This document shows, one piece after another, positions 50,801 to 61,612 of a DNA stretch of 64,000 bases. The stretch is from Lunularia cruciata. Taxonomy: Eukaryota; Streptophyta; Marchantiopsida; Lunulariales; Lunulariaceae. Below the pieces are notes generated by a model that was not told where the DNA came from, did no database searches, and saw nothing but the letters and a program-made list of their open reading frames with translations. Positions within the stretch are counted from its first letter, which is position 1, and the number at the start of each line of letters is the position of its first letter. Where the stretch lies: assembly GCA_948567375.1 (NCBI GenBank), contig OX419757.1:54312001-54376000 (forward strand), in the 5' to 3' direction. The position numbers and the translations under genes are program-made.

Positions 50801-51596
50801 GATTTGAAGAGGCAAATATGAAGAGGTGCATTGTCATTTTGGATCTGCAGGTTAGAAGAGTTGTTGTAGAATGGTATAGTTGTTAGAACTGTCGATTGAT
50901 TCACTACTTAAGAGTGGCATTCGTAGTAAAATGTTGTTCAGTGCTCATAATTTCTAAGAATAGATAAAGCGAAGTGCTGTGAAGCGGTGCTTGTTGCTTG
51001 AGCTTGATTCCGAGTATCAACTTTGTATCTTTGTTTGTGAGTGTGTGGAGAAATTTGAAGTGCAAGTTAGTGTGCTTGTTGGATGTTGGATTCCACAACC
51101 TTGATCCTCATTCTAAGTGTTTGATCCTGAGTGAAGTGCAATCAAAGCAATGCCTTGACAGATCTGAGAGGAATTGTAGTGTTGGTAGTATTTTGCATTT
51201 GTGAATGCAGTGCAAAGTTGATGTGAAGCAATTTTGATTGAGGAAGTTGTGCCTTCAGTGGAGGGGTGGAACACAATTCTGAGGCGAAGTCGTTTTGCAA
51301 TGAAGTGTTGTTTTCGGGAGAGCCTGAATCATCACAATCAAGATTGTTTGGAAAGATTTGATGGAGTTGTGATTATGGAGTTGTGATTATGGAGTGTTAA
51401 TTTGTGACAAGACTGCAAATCAGTGCTTGTTACTCTCTTTTGGGTGTGGTTTCTACCTGAGAGATTAAAGATGCAACCAAGAAGAACTACATGTTATTGT
51501 TTGGCTTTGTATTTGACCAATTCTGACTCGTATCTATGTGGGAACAAACTTTACTTACCCAATTACCGCAAAAGTGATATTTGCCGGGTTGTCACA
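47811..51596 (+). mobile_element. Solo family L long terminal repeat (3,786 bp), TSD ACTCC/ACTCT
   Basis: It starts TGTGGTGCCC at 47811 and ends GTTGTCACA at 51596, flanked by ACTCC (47806-47810) and ACTCT (51597-51601). It aligns with the right L repeat over its full length. It has no pol, so it is a solo LTR or an element consisting only of this unit. The gag-like ORF (about 48,300-50,788) is in better condition here than elsewhere: 48,812-49,066 (HFYLGLNLLNSAERNRM), 49,121-49,420, 49,421-49,774, 49,796-50,104 (coiled coil) and 50,357-50,788 (143 codons). Confidence 0.82.
48300..50788 (+). pseudogene. Gag-like coiled-coil ORF of the solo L repeat (broken)
   Basis: Five consecutive open blocks on the plus strand, separated by stops or frameshifts, would give a protein of roughly 800 residues. 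Order: an N-terminal helical region with WNWNVSFPRFM; the conserved INWARCFHGRTRQMVWNL / FYLGLNLL segment; a K/E-rich acidic linker (EPELTLQSGDPSSNSDEG); a C-x2-C pair (CSRCKAKC); a long heptad coiled coil (about 49,800-50,350); a C-terminal tail with VQMSLELPMETLEKSGSGDKE. I cannot assign it to a named family. A structural (gag-like) role is inferred from its position and from sharing the element with pol. Confidence 0.6.
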
Positions 51597-51796
51597 ACTC
51601 TATTCAGTTTCTTCAATCTCATATGAATGCTTTGGAAGGTAGGAAGATCAAAGTGAGGTAAGGTAGACTCAATACTATATACTAATTGGAATGAAAAATA
51701 TCTGGTGAAAGTCTTCATGGTTATCCTATACTCCCACAAAATTGCATGAATCGTCTTGTCCCAATGAGTTAAGACTTCTCCATTTTTGCATCTTAG
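51597..51796 (-). pseudogene. Element M integrase fragment, piece 2
   Basis: The minus strand reads LTHWDKTIHAILWEYRITMK, then FQLVYSIESTLPHFDLPTFQ. This is the end of a Ty3/gypsy integrase core and the segment after it. It lies between two L insertions and continues piece 1 at 53,711. Confidence 0.85.
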
Positions 51797-53705
51797 TGTG
51801 GTACACGTATTTTTCATTTTGGACGAGTTTAGAAGTAGAAATGCCTTGCTGAAACCAAATTGAAACCAAATGGAGAAAAAATGAGTGCAAACTTGTGTTA
51901 TGATCAGACCCGAGGAAGTCAATTTTGTGTAAGAGGAAGAAATGCTCGGTCAGGATCAGACTAACCCGAAGAAGCTTACTTTGTGTTAGAGGAGTGAAAA
52001 ACTCGGATCAGACGCCGAAGGAAGGTTTATTCGCATCGGAATGAAGGTTATAGGTCAGGATTCTTGCGGGGGCCATATCTCAGTGACCACAAATCCAAAT
52101 CAAGCGTGCTATATCTTTCTGGAAGCGTCTAGTTCAGGGCTTTCCATTGCTACCAAATTTGCAAAGTTTGGAGGTCTATAGAAGAAGTTACAAGCATTTG
52201 AATTTTTGGGAGTAGATGTACTTCGGGTCAGAGTGTCTTCGGGTCAATGTGACTTGTGACTTTGTACTTCATACTTTGGGTTCACATGACTTCGGGTCAT
52301 AAGACTTTGCCTCAAGATAAAGATGACTAAATCAGAGATAGCCGGACCTCGGAGTGCAATGAAGGTGACTTGGGTTTTGCCAGAGGGATCAACGGAAGTT
52401 AGAGTAGAGAAAGAAGATAGTTAGAATACCCATGACTTCAATTTTAGTTCTAATTGAAGACGGAACATGAATTGAAGGAGAAGTAGCAGTAGTGAATAAA
52501 CCCAAAGTGCAGGATCAGACAGTAAGTGTCTTCGGGTCGGTTACATGAGTGATTAGGGGAAAGTGGGTTACAAATTGAAGGTGTAGATAGTGTATTCATA
52601 CTTTCAATTACAATTCTTGATGATGACACAATAGAATTAGTAAAAGAATTGATTGTAGTTAGACCCGAAGTAAGAGAGATAGGAGTGCAGGTGTCATCGG
52701 ATCTGTTATTTGACACTTTAGAGAAGAGTGGGTCGGGAGATAGAGATTTAGAAGGCTTAACTATGATAGGAATTTCAGATCAGGAAAAAGAATTGTTAGA
52801 ATTAGTGGAAGAATTGGAAGTTGTGAAACCCAAGGATAGAGTAGTAAGAAGTAAATTTACTTTGGGTTCAAGTTTGAAAGCCGAGGACGAAGTAGACATT
52901 GGATCGGATTAGTAACAGATTTGAGATTTGAAGAGGCAGATATGAAGAGGTGCATTGTCATTTTGGATCTACACGTTAGAAGAGTTGTTGTAGAACGGTA
53001 TAGTTGTTAGAACTATCAATTTGCTTCACTACTTAAGAGTGGCATTTGCAGTCAAATGTTGTTCAATGCTCATTATTTTTGAGAATAGATAAAGCAAAGT
53101 GCTGTGAAGTAGTGCTCGTCGCTTGAGCTTGATTTTGAGTATCAACTTCGTGTCTATGTTTGTGAGTGTGTGGAGAAATTCAAAGTCCAAGTTAGTGTGC
53201 TTGTTGGATGTTGGATTCCACAGCCTTGATCTTCATTCTGTGTGTTTGATCCTGAGTGAAGTGCAATCGAAGCAATGCCTTAACATATCTGAGAGGAATT
53301 GTAGTGTTGGTAGTATTCTGCATTTGTGAGTGCAGTGCGAAGTTGATGTGAAGCAATTTTGAGCAAGGAAATTGTGCCTTCAGTGGAGGGGTGGAACACA
53401 ATTCTGAGGTGAAGTTGTTTTGCGGTGAAGTGCTATTTTCGGGAGAGCTTGAATCATCACAATCAAGATTGTTTGGAAAGAATTGAAGGATTTGTGATTA
53501 AGGAGTGTGAATTTGTGACAAGACTGCGAGTCAGTGTTTGTTACTCTCTTCTGGATGTGGTTTCTACCTGAGAGATTAAGATGCAACCAAGAAGAACTAC
53601 AATTGTTACTTTGCTTTGTATTTGACCAATTTTGACTTGTATCTCTGCGGGAACAAACTTTACTTACCCCATTACCGCAAAAGTGATATTTGTCGGGTTG
53701 TCACA
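51797..53705 (+). mobile_element. Solo family L repeat, internally deleted (1.9 kb), TSD CTTAG
   Basis: It starts TGTGGTACAC at 51797 and ends GTTGTCACA at 53705, flanked by a perfect CTTAG duplication (51792-51796, 53706-53710). Compared with the 3.8-kb copies, about half of the gag-like ORF is missing. What remains is a divergent 5' part, an ORF end (52,649-52,912, EIGVQVSSDLLFDTLEKSG) and the full non-coding tail. Repeated DNA words such as CTTCGGGTCA occur near 52,210-52,300. Confidence 0.85.
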
Positions 53706-53710
53706 CTTAG

Positions 53711-54286
53711 GCCAACATCATGCACAAGGTCTGATTGGTTCTCTCTGCCAAGCCATTGGAATTTGGCTTGTAAGATATAGTTACTCTATGTGTGATAGAG
53801 AAATGCCATAGCATGGCTGTAATAATGCTTCCAATAAACTCTCTTCCTCTATCAAAACCAACTCCAAAGGGCACCCAAACCTAATAATAATGCATTCATA
53901 AGAAAATCTCCCAACTTCATCTTCATGATTGTCCCTCAATGGTCTAGCCTCAACCCACTTGGTAACTACCACAATATACTGATTGTTCCTTGGGGTTTTA
54001 TTGAGAGGACCTACAAAATCAATTCCTCACTTTTTGAAAGGTCCTTGAAATGGAATTGATCTAAGTGGTGGAGTGGAGGTAGACTTTCTAGCAAAAGCTT
54101 GATAAACATGATAAGTTTTGCAATAATCAAGAAAATCCTCAAAAAATGCCCTCCAATAGTAACTTGCATTTAGAATCTTGAAAGCTGTTATTTTTCCTAC
54201 AAAGTGTTCTCCACACACTAAACCTTAATGAAACTCCTTTATGAGTAAGATACACTCTTCCTAACTCATTGCTCTTTGAAGTAGGT
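53711..54286 (-). pseudogene. Element M integrase: zinc finger and catalytic core, piece 1
   Basis: The minus strand reads an HHCC-type zinc-binding segment (CGEHFVGKITAFKILNASYY, then DYCKTYHVYQ, with the second C-x2-C partly lost) and a core with VVTKWVEARPL, GCPLELVL and, near 53,711-53,760, NGLAERTNQTL. A stop-ridden frame shows decay. It is cut at 54,286 by element D, so RT and the 5' half of M are not in the window. Confidence 0.82.
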
Positions 54287-54947
54287 TGTCGTGCGTATAA
54301 ACATCGCTACACAACATACATTGCTATCAACGTCATATACTATAGAAGCACAACTCACACATAAGTCATACATAGACTCTAAAGTGCCACAATAATCAGA
54401 TTGCTTACCACTCTCAACTCAACTCAACTCAGATCAGTACTTGATCTATCACTCTATAAATTACCAACAACTAGGCATTGATTACAGTCAAGCCACACCC
54501 ACTCAAGCATAGAGAATCCAGGTGACGCTCGCCGGCCTCTGTCCACCATAGCCAAGAACTCAAAGGCTCAACATCAAAGAAGTGAGCTCTCTGGAGCTCA
54601 CTTTAAAACTAAACCCCCTGGACTTGAGCTAGCACTGAAACCCTAACGGTCCCGCTGACGGCACACTCAACGGTGCAAATGGTGAAAAGTGATAGTGGGC
54701 CCCACCGTGAAGTCAGTACCTTGAACACAAAATCTAACCGTCGGAAAGTAGTCTTGAGAAACTGCTAGAATAACTCTAAGTACTATCACTGGAACTCCAA
54801 TGTCCAAGCATCTAGATGCGGCACTACAAATGGTGTGACAACTATCGTGCGTATATACATTGCTACACAACATACATCGCTGTCAACATCATACACTATA
54901 GAAGCACAACTCACACATAAGTCATACATAGACTCTAAAGTGCCACA
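54287..54947 (-). repeat. 3' LTR of element D, bracketed by 107-bp direct repeats
   Basis: The core (54,394-54,842) matches 63,719-64,000 at the right edge, about 93 percent by eye where both are present. Each side carries a copy of a roughly 107-base sequence, 54,287-54,393 and 54,843-54,949, reading TGTGGCACTTTAGAGTC...CGCACGA on the minus strand. TGTGGCAC follows the polypurine tract, which suits an LTR start. How the second copy arose is unresolved, and the 5' LTR lacks it next to 63,719. Confidence 0.65.
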
Positions 54948-55116
54948 ATTGCTCCCCTAGCTGGCGGTTAGGTCCCTCTAACTCTAGATAGCCATCTACT
55001 CTAAGTATATGGTATACCCTCTAATGGGCAAAGATCAGGAGGCCGGGTGCTATGGAGCCCCATCGTTAGTTGCATGTTTGCAATCTATACCATATAAAGA
55101 ATGAACTAGCTATAGG

Positions 55117-55659
55117 TCAAGTACATCTAGGACATAACCACTGTCCTTGAAGAACCACCGTGAGGGGAGGAGTCATACATGCCATATGCCATCCTCTCGA
55201 ATAGCTATCACACACTAACATAGTAGTAGCTCCACCAGAAGAGCCATATAACATACACCTCAAGCCTGCACGTACAAGTGCCAAGCTTGGGTCCATAGTA
55301 CCATCAATGTTTGGAAGGTGGCATGGCGCACAATTGCGCACATGATCCTTCCAAACAACACCATCACGTTCTTCTAACACAAGGACTCTAGATGGCAAAA
55401 CCTCATGCACTCTCAAGATAGTGCGGCCTATAGAAACATCAAGTGTTGTTGGTGCTGTCTGCTGTAGATATACATAGTTGCTTGGATGAAATCGACGGAT
55501 CGATGATCTATAACCTCCTCCTCGAATGGTAGCATAGCATAAAGTATCTCTATGCTGAGCAATTGCCAAGTTCTCAAAGGCCATCGGCATCACTCTCCGA
55601 AAGATCTCTGCCCGCTGAGAACATGCGCTCATCCATACATCGGGGTCATCTAAGTCCAA
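55117..55659 (-). pseudogene. Element D integrase tail with C-terminal PHD finger
   Basis: A 180-codon minus-strand frame. The first two-thirds is the post-catalytic part of pol (NYVYLQQTAPTTLDVSIGRT, EERDGVVWKDHVRNCAPCHL). The end (55,117-55,260) has PHD finger spacing: C-M-L-Y, C-D-S-Y, G-W-H-M-A-C, then W-L-C-P-R-C and stop. Two zinc-binding cysteines have become tyrosine. PHD fingers usually read histone H3 tails; here it could replace the chromodomain that other Ty3/gypsy integrases use to target chromatin. That role is inference. Confidence 0.85.
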
Positions 55660-55847
55660 AACTACAGTAGCATCTCAACGAATGGCTATAGGTAAATCTG
55701 GATCTCGTCCATAGAGTAGAAAGTATGGAGAGAAGGATGCTAAGGAGGCTTGCCGGCTGAACCGATAGCCCATGGCCAACCAAGGTAACTGGAGATCCCA
55801 ATCTCCCAAGTGGCCTCTCTGCAAACCATACTTTTGCAATCCTCTCT

Positions 55848-56290
55848 TCACCGTCTGAACACTCTCTTTGCTAAGCCATCTGCCTCAGGGTGATCTCGAG
55901 ATGTAGTACGATGATCAATCAAAGCCTTGTAACACAAGACCTGAAACTCCCCCAAGAACTTTGTACCCTGATCAGTCAAAACCTCAGCTGGTGCACCAAA
56001 ATGACTAAGAACTCGATCCAGGAACGAGTAAGCTATCCCTTCACTAGACTTGTCAGGAAGTGCCACCAACTCAATCCACTTGGAGAAGTGCTCCACCATC
56101 ACCAAAACATACCAATGATGTCTCACAGTCAGCGGTAAAGGTCCGGCAAAGCCCAAACTCCAATGGTGACCCAATCCCATGATAGGTAATGGGTGTAACT
56201 GTGGCGTAGGAGCATTGAATGATGCTCTAACTCGGTCACAAACCATACATCTGGCAAAAAACTGCTTTACCTTGGTCTACATACCGTGCC
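55848..56290 (-). pseudogene. Element D integrase catalytic core
   Basis: Minus-strand reading: FFARCMVCDRVRASF (second half of the zinc finger), then LGHHWSLGFAGPLPL, VMVEHFSKWIELVALPDKSS, EVLTDQGTKFLGEF (second catalytic Asp) and RDHPEADGLAKR near the third acidic site. The usual first-Asp motif (SxDFxGP) reads SLGFAGP, so that Asp is lost. Normally it inserts the cDNA into the host genome. Confidence 0.88.
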
Positions 56291-56838
56291 ACCAATAATG
56301 ACTCTAGAGTAAGCTATATGTATGCTTTACAACAAAATGTCCTAGCTCCTCATGAGCATGACGGACCAACTGTGGTCTCTAAGATGGAAGTGGTACTACT
56401 TGCACTCTACCATCATCCCATACACACAAAAGGTGTCTACTCTCCAATCTGAACCATTTGGCTCGCTGAAGAACACGGTCTCTCTCCTTGGCCCCAACTG
56501 TGCTACCCATAACACCAGTGCAAAGATAGTCCATCACTAAGACATCATCATGAATGTCTCGCTGAACTGCACCAATATCTTCACTCTCTAGATCTGTGAC
56601 CTCAATACTCCTCCTGTATGCGCTAAGAGAGATACCACCAAAGCCTCTACAAATATACACAGAAAGGCCAATGCATGCCAACTTGGCACCATCTCCTCAT
56701 CTGTCTCACCATGCCAACGTGCTCCGGTCTGATCCTACTGGCTAGGACATGGGTTTCTACTCAGCCCATCTGCATCATGGTTCACCACTCCAGGTCTGTG
56801 AACAACCATGAAATCATACTCCTGTAAATCAGAGCCCA

Positions 56839-57159
56839 TCATGCAAGCTTCCCTGAAAGCTTGTCGGACTCCATCAACCACTTCAGCGGCTGATGTTCAG
56901 TGATGAGAGTGAAGGGGTTACCAAATAGGTAACATTGGAAATGTGCTACTGCCCAAACTGCTGCCAAGCACTCTCTCTCATATGAACTATACTTCGCCTC
57001 CGCTGAATTGTTAGAGCAACTAGCATAGGCCACCACAAACTCCTTCTTCTCATCATCATGGTGGGTGAGCACCGCTCCAAGCCCCAACATACTCCAATCA
57101 ATGTGAACCTGAAATGGTCGTCCCTTGATTGGTCTCCTCAAAATAGGAGCAAATGTCAA
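56839..57159 (-). pseudogene. Element D RNase H domain
   Basis: Reads PFQVHIDWSMLGLGAVLTHH, then SSYERECLAAVWAVAHF and LFGNPFTLITEHQPLKWLM: the standard Ty3/gypsy RNase H that follows RT and removes RNA from the hybrid. The frame is open across this domain, then stops. Confidence 0.9.
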
Positions 57160-57173
57160 CCTCTCCTTGAGCT

Positions 57174-57995
57174 CTACAAAGCTCTCTCTTCCTCATCTCC
57201 CCAACACCACTCATGTGTAAGCTTGGTCAGCTTCGTCAAGGCCTTGGCAATGGCACTAAATCCTCTAACATAGCAGCGATAGAAGTTCGCCAACCCAAGG
57301 AATGCTCGCACTCTGCTCACATCCGTAGGCCAAGGAATACGTGCAATAGCCTCCACCTTGGTCTGCTAGACACCAAGTCCTCTGGGGTAGATAGTGTGAC
57401 CCAAATACTCAACATGCTCATGGAAGAACCTACACTTCCCAGGATGTAATTTGAGTCCATGAGATCTCAACCTCTCAAACACCTCCAACAACTGTCTCTC
57501 ATGCTCCTCCACAGTAGTGCTATAAACCAAAATGTCATCAATATAGCACCGAGCAAAATCCAATCCAGCTAGGATCCTATCTATGACCCTCTGGAACTCA
57601 GCAGGAGCGTTCTTCAACCCAAATGGTAAGAACCTCCATTGATATAACACATCCTTGCCGTGAGGATCAATAGCCCAGAATGTTGTCTTGGACTTATCCT
57701 CCTCCTTGATCGGCAACTGATGATATCCCACTCAAAGATCCAAAGTACTGAAGACCTTTGCATGCCCAATCGCATCAAAAATCTCCTCCGGTGTAGGCAT
57801 GGCATACCGATCAGCCCTGGTCTGTCGGTTGATAGGACGGTAATCTCCACACATCCGCCTATCTGTATAGTTGCCATGCATATCCTTCTTGGCTGGCATC
57901 ACTATCGCTGATGCATTCTCTCCAAGTGAAATCTCCACCAAACCAGCCTCAAAAAGGTCACTACTCCGGCTTTGAATGAATGTTCTCTCCATCTC
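57174..57995 (-). pseudogene. Element D reverse transcriptase
   Basis: Two minus-strand blocks (57,992-57,732 and 57,731-57,366) separated by a stop in STLDL*VGYHQL, where relatives have arginine, consistent with CGA to TGA. Motifs: MCGDYRPINRQTRADRY, FLPFGLKNAPAEFQRV, the intact catalytic box CYIDDILVYS (about 57,525-57,555), LHPGKCRFF and VEYLGH. A thumb segment (VRAFLGLANFYRCYVRGF) follows at 57,356-57,174. It clearly belongs to Ty3/gypsy. Confidence 0.93.
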
Positions 57996-58750
57996 ACTAT
58001 ATCGATAAGGACGTCAGAAAACTGGTGTGTCGCTAGTCAGCTGAATCCATATACCAGGTCCCTTCAGAGCACCCAAATCCTTCATACTAAAGGCAAAACA
58101 ACTTGTGTGACTCCTCAAGAACCTCCAAACACTCCGTCTTTCCTCTCCAATAAGCTTGGGTCCAAGATCTAGTTCCCAAGTATCCTCTGTAACTGTAGTA
58201 GGAGTGGAAGATGTACTGATTGACTGCTACATTGGGCCTTTGGGAGCAATAAAGTCATGCTCCCGACCACTAGAGGTCCCAACCTCTATGTGAAAAACTC
58301 CCTCCACTTTGGCTGCAAGCTCCACACATCCTCTGGTTGCATCCCATGTGGACCAAGGGTGTAATCCAAGTAGCCCACGCTCACCTGGATGGACTCCAAG
58401 TAGACCACTCTCCCTAGTAGCTACTGGATGTGTCCCAAGAATACCATGTCCACTCGGTCCATCATCCCCAACATGTGCCTGAATTGTCTCGATAGGCACA
58501 TGGCTCACAAGTGTCCGAGTGGTGATGCCTATCAAGCGCATCCTACGCTGCTTTGCCAAGCCAAGGCTCACAATCTAGGTCAAACAGTTCAGGTCCATAG
58601 CTTGACCTAACACTTGACGCTTGGATGCCTCTGACACTGCTGGAACAACGGTAATACCGGTGCAAAAACCCATCGCCCGCTCTCTGTCATCAGCGTTAGG
58701 CTCCACCAACTGCTGTAACTGTGAGTCCCAACAAGTCCAGGTCCTCCCTC

Positions 58751-59520
58751 TCAAAAAGCATGAGAGCCTAGGAAACTCATGAGTGTGGGAAATGCGGCTC
58801 TAGGCTGTCCAACTAGGTTCACCACTACCATAGGTGACCTATCAGCCACTTCCATTGTCTGAGACTGACGCCAAACATCCAAGATATCATCAACAAGGAT
58901 GTGGTCAAGTTGCTGAATCCCATCATAAGCGCGCTGTAGAACCTCTCTAGGTAAGAGGTTTGTCCACCAAAGACAAAGATGATGAGCCCGTGATCCCACT
59001 CTGGCTGCATCTAACAATACAGCAGGTCCCATCCAAGAATGGACCTAATGTGTACTTGCCACCACTCTAGTGCAAGAATCACCCAATAAAGGAACATTCT
59101 CCAAAAGGTAAGCTTGAGAAATAGACTGATGAACATGGAGATGTCGTAGTACCCGTAACATCTCCCAAAACACACCAGAACAAGGATCCTGAAGACCCAA
59201 ACCGCGGCCCGCACGTGTATGTCCCTAACATGGCCATCCAGAAATCACCAAGTGAATAGGCCCATGTCTCTCTAGGTCATGCGCCCCCAGTAAGGAAATG
59301 TCTCCTGGTAGGGCCTTCTGGTAACCTCTGATTGTTGACATCGGTAATAACTCCGGATACCGATAGGCCAAGTGTACCACATGATGTAGAGAGACTCGCC
59401 TAGCAGTCTCATCTCTCTCTACATACAAGTACCTCTGTACTCGTATACCCGCCTATAACAATGCAGCTAGTCTGGTGCTAATCCCACCAAACAACTCTAA
59501 TAGGCATATCCCCTCTACTG
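58751..59520 (-). pseudogene. Cytosine-5 DNA methyltransferase domain inside element D pol
   Basis: In order on the minus strand: motif I, ICLLELFGGISTRLAALL (about 59,510-59,456; AdoMet-binding); motif II, YVERDETARRV; motif IV, VISGWPC (59,228-59,251) with the catalytic Cys followed at once by a TAG (59,225-59,227) where the family has Gln (PCQG); then RAGRGLGLQDPCSG; motif VI, YLLENVP (about 59,090-59,110); motif VIII-like AARVGSRAHHLCLWWTN; and a C-terminal PTLMSF. The compact domain (about 255 codons, no large target-recognition region) resembles DNMT3/DRM-class or retroelement-captured enzymes more than CMT or MET1. It lies between protease and RT. The inferred activity is methylation of element or host DNA. 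At least three stops make this copy inactive. Confidence 0.88.
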
Positions 59521-59899
59521 GATATTGCCAAGCAATGAGTGTGGTATCCAGAGGTGTCAAAGCAATCACCTTTGGAGGCTCATCCTCACACTCATCTCCT
59601 AATGGCACGAAGGCTCCACCCCAAGCCTGCTGCACCAATTGATCTGCATGCTGCTGCAATGCCTCCTCTGAACTCCACAATGGAACATCCAAAGTAGATG
59701 GAACAATCCCACTCGTACTCCAAAGCCGAGTGATCTTCTCTGGTACTAGAGTATCCTCTGCATGGGCATTCCCCTCCAACAAGTCACCAGGCCAAGTAAC
59801 TGCACCATTGAAAGCTAAAACTAATGCTGCCATGGTCTCGAATTGTAATGAGCCAAGACTGCCACTACTGAAGCGTACTGGTAGGCGACATACCCGTCC

Positions 59900-60250
59900 C
59901 TCACCAGACTACCAACCAGGTCTATAAGAGGCTATCTCCTCCCAATAGTCAATGCTGAAACCCATGGGGTATAACACTGCTTCCCCAACTAGCACATCAT
60001 ATGACTCAGCTATCGTCGCAATAGCCTGAGCTCTCACCACCAAGCTATGAGTTGGATGACCAGGCTGAACCTGGACAACAAGCTCTCCACGTGTGATGTA
60101 TTGTGTCAAACCACCACCAAGAGATGTTTGGATCTGAAATGGACACCTCTCCACATCAGTCTTCCATAACTCCAGACCAACAACTACAGCCTTTCCCAAC
60201 ATAAAGGGCTACGCACCAAAGTCTAACAAGACTCTCTGTGGTGTATAGAC
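59900..60250 (-). pseudogene. Element D aspartic protease region
   Basis: Near 60,230-60,195 the minus strand reads PQRVLLDFGA, then a stop, then PFMLGKAVVVGLEL. That is the position and context of the retropepsin D-[ST]-G-A active site followed by the flap strand, with the second residue changed to Phe. Further on, SYDVLVGEAVLYPMGFSIDYW matches the second half of such proteases. It would cleave the polyprotein; this copy has lost the active-site residue. Confidence 0.75.
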
Positions 60251-61139
60251 CTTCCCTAAAGGTCCCACCAACAAAAAATCCCCCTCTGGTTATCCAATAG
60301 GACAACACCAGGTGTAAACCACGCTCTCTCAAAGGCCGGTCTAGCTGGCAACTCCTCCAGTCTAGCCGTTGCTGCTTGCCATAAACCACTGGTCGCTGAA
60401 TGGATCCCATGCTCCTCAACCAAGTCAGCTCCACTACCAACCACCTTTGCTCTAGTAGTAGGAATTGCACCATCCCTACTCTCACACAATGTGACAGCCA
60501 ACCGGAATACTGGGGTTGGGTCAACTCCCAATGTAAACATGTCACTGGCTGAAAACAAAGGATGCCGCATAATCAGCTGAGCCGCCCCCAACATCATGCT
60601 AGACTCAGTCTGTGTAGTAGCAGGTGGCTGACTAGCAGGTAGTCCATCATGTACTCCATCACCACCTACCACACCTACACTAGGACGTCTAGGAACCATG
60701 GATGTCATCTGCTATGCCTCAGATAGCGTGAAAGACTGGGGAAGTCTGACCTGTCTCCCAACCTCTCCTCTCTGTGGATCCAACTCCATTGATGCTCCTC
60801 TAGGCTCTAGAGCACGTACTACACTCCTAGTCATTGCTGCAGATGCATCCACCTGTGCTGCTCCGCACATGAAGTCTAAAGTATCTCTATCACCAGCATA
60901 TGAGGTGGAAGCCTCAGCACCCGAATCTGATCTCCTCTAAGCAATAGCCATACTAGCCAATCTCTGCTCCAACGGCTCAATCCGAGTAGCCATAGCTGTG
61001 TCAGAAGTAAAGGCAGGTACTGCATCCCTACTAGGTGTAGATCCTCTACCACCACCTCTACCACCTCGTCCTCCATGAATTGGAGCTCCTCTACTACCTG
61101 CCATAGCGGCCCTACCACTCCGTAACTCCGAGTGTAGGT

Positions 61140-61290
61140 CAAAACACCGATCACTAGTGTGACCAAATCTGTGGCAATGCTCACACTGCCTCTATGCTGG
61201 CTGTGATGCACCAGAGGTATCAGGTCCGCTGCCCTAAGTACACTCTCTCCGATGGTGAGGTCCACCACAAGTCCAACAAGCAACACCACC
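61140..61290 (-). pseudogene. Element D zinc knuckles (CCHC x2)
   Basis: The minus strand reads ACWTCGGPHHRRECT (C-x2-C, H, C; spacing slightly off) and, about 25 codons later, CEHCHRFGHTSDRC, a perfect C-x2-C-x4-H-x4-C. Such knuckles at the end of gag bind the RNA genome. A stop lies between them. A glycine/arginine-rich stretch (GGRGGRGGGRG) follows. Confidence 0.85.
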
Positions 61291-61612
61291 ACTCACTGGC
61301 TGTTGTTGACCCAAAATGAGGGTAAGGGTCTAACTCCACTAGGCCCTCCACTCGCTCCATAGGATCTAGGCTATCCAGCCTGTCCTCAAAAACCAACTGG
61401 GCGTGGTGCACTCTAGAAGAAGTCACAGCCGTGGATGAGGTCTCCCTACCAAATCCAAATGTCACCACTCTCTCATCCACCATATTGAGCTCAATACGCT
61501 CAGCCAAACCAAAGACTATTGCCAAAGTGGGCAAAATAGCCTGCAACAACGTAGCATCACGAACTCTACGTCGCAACTCCCTATCCAGTATCCCATACCA
61601 AAACTGGACTGC

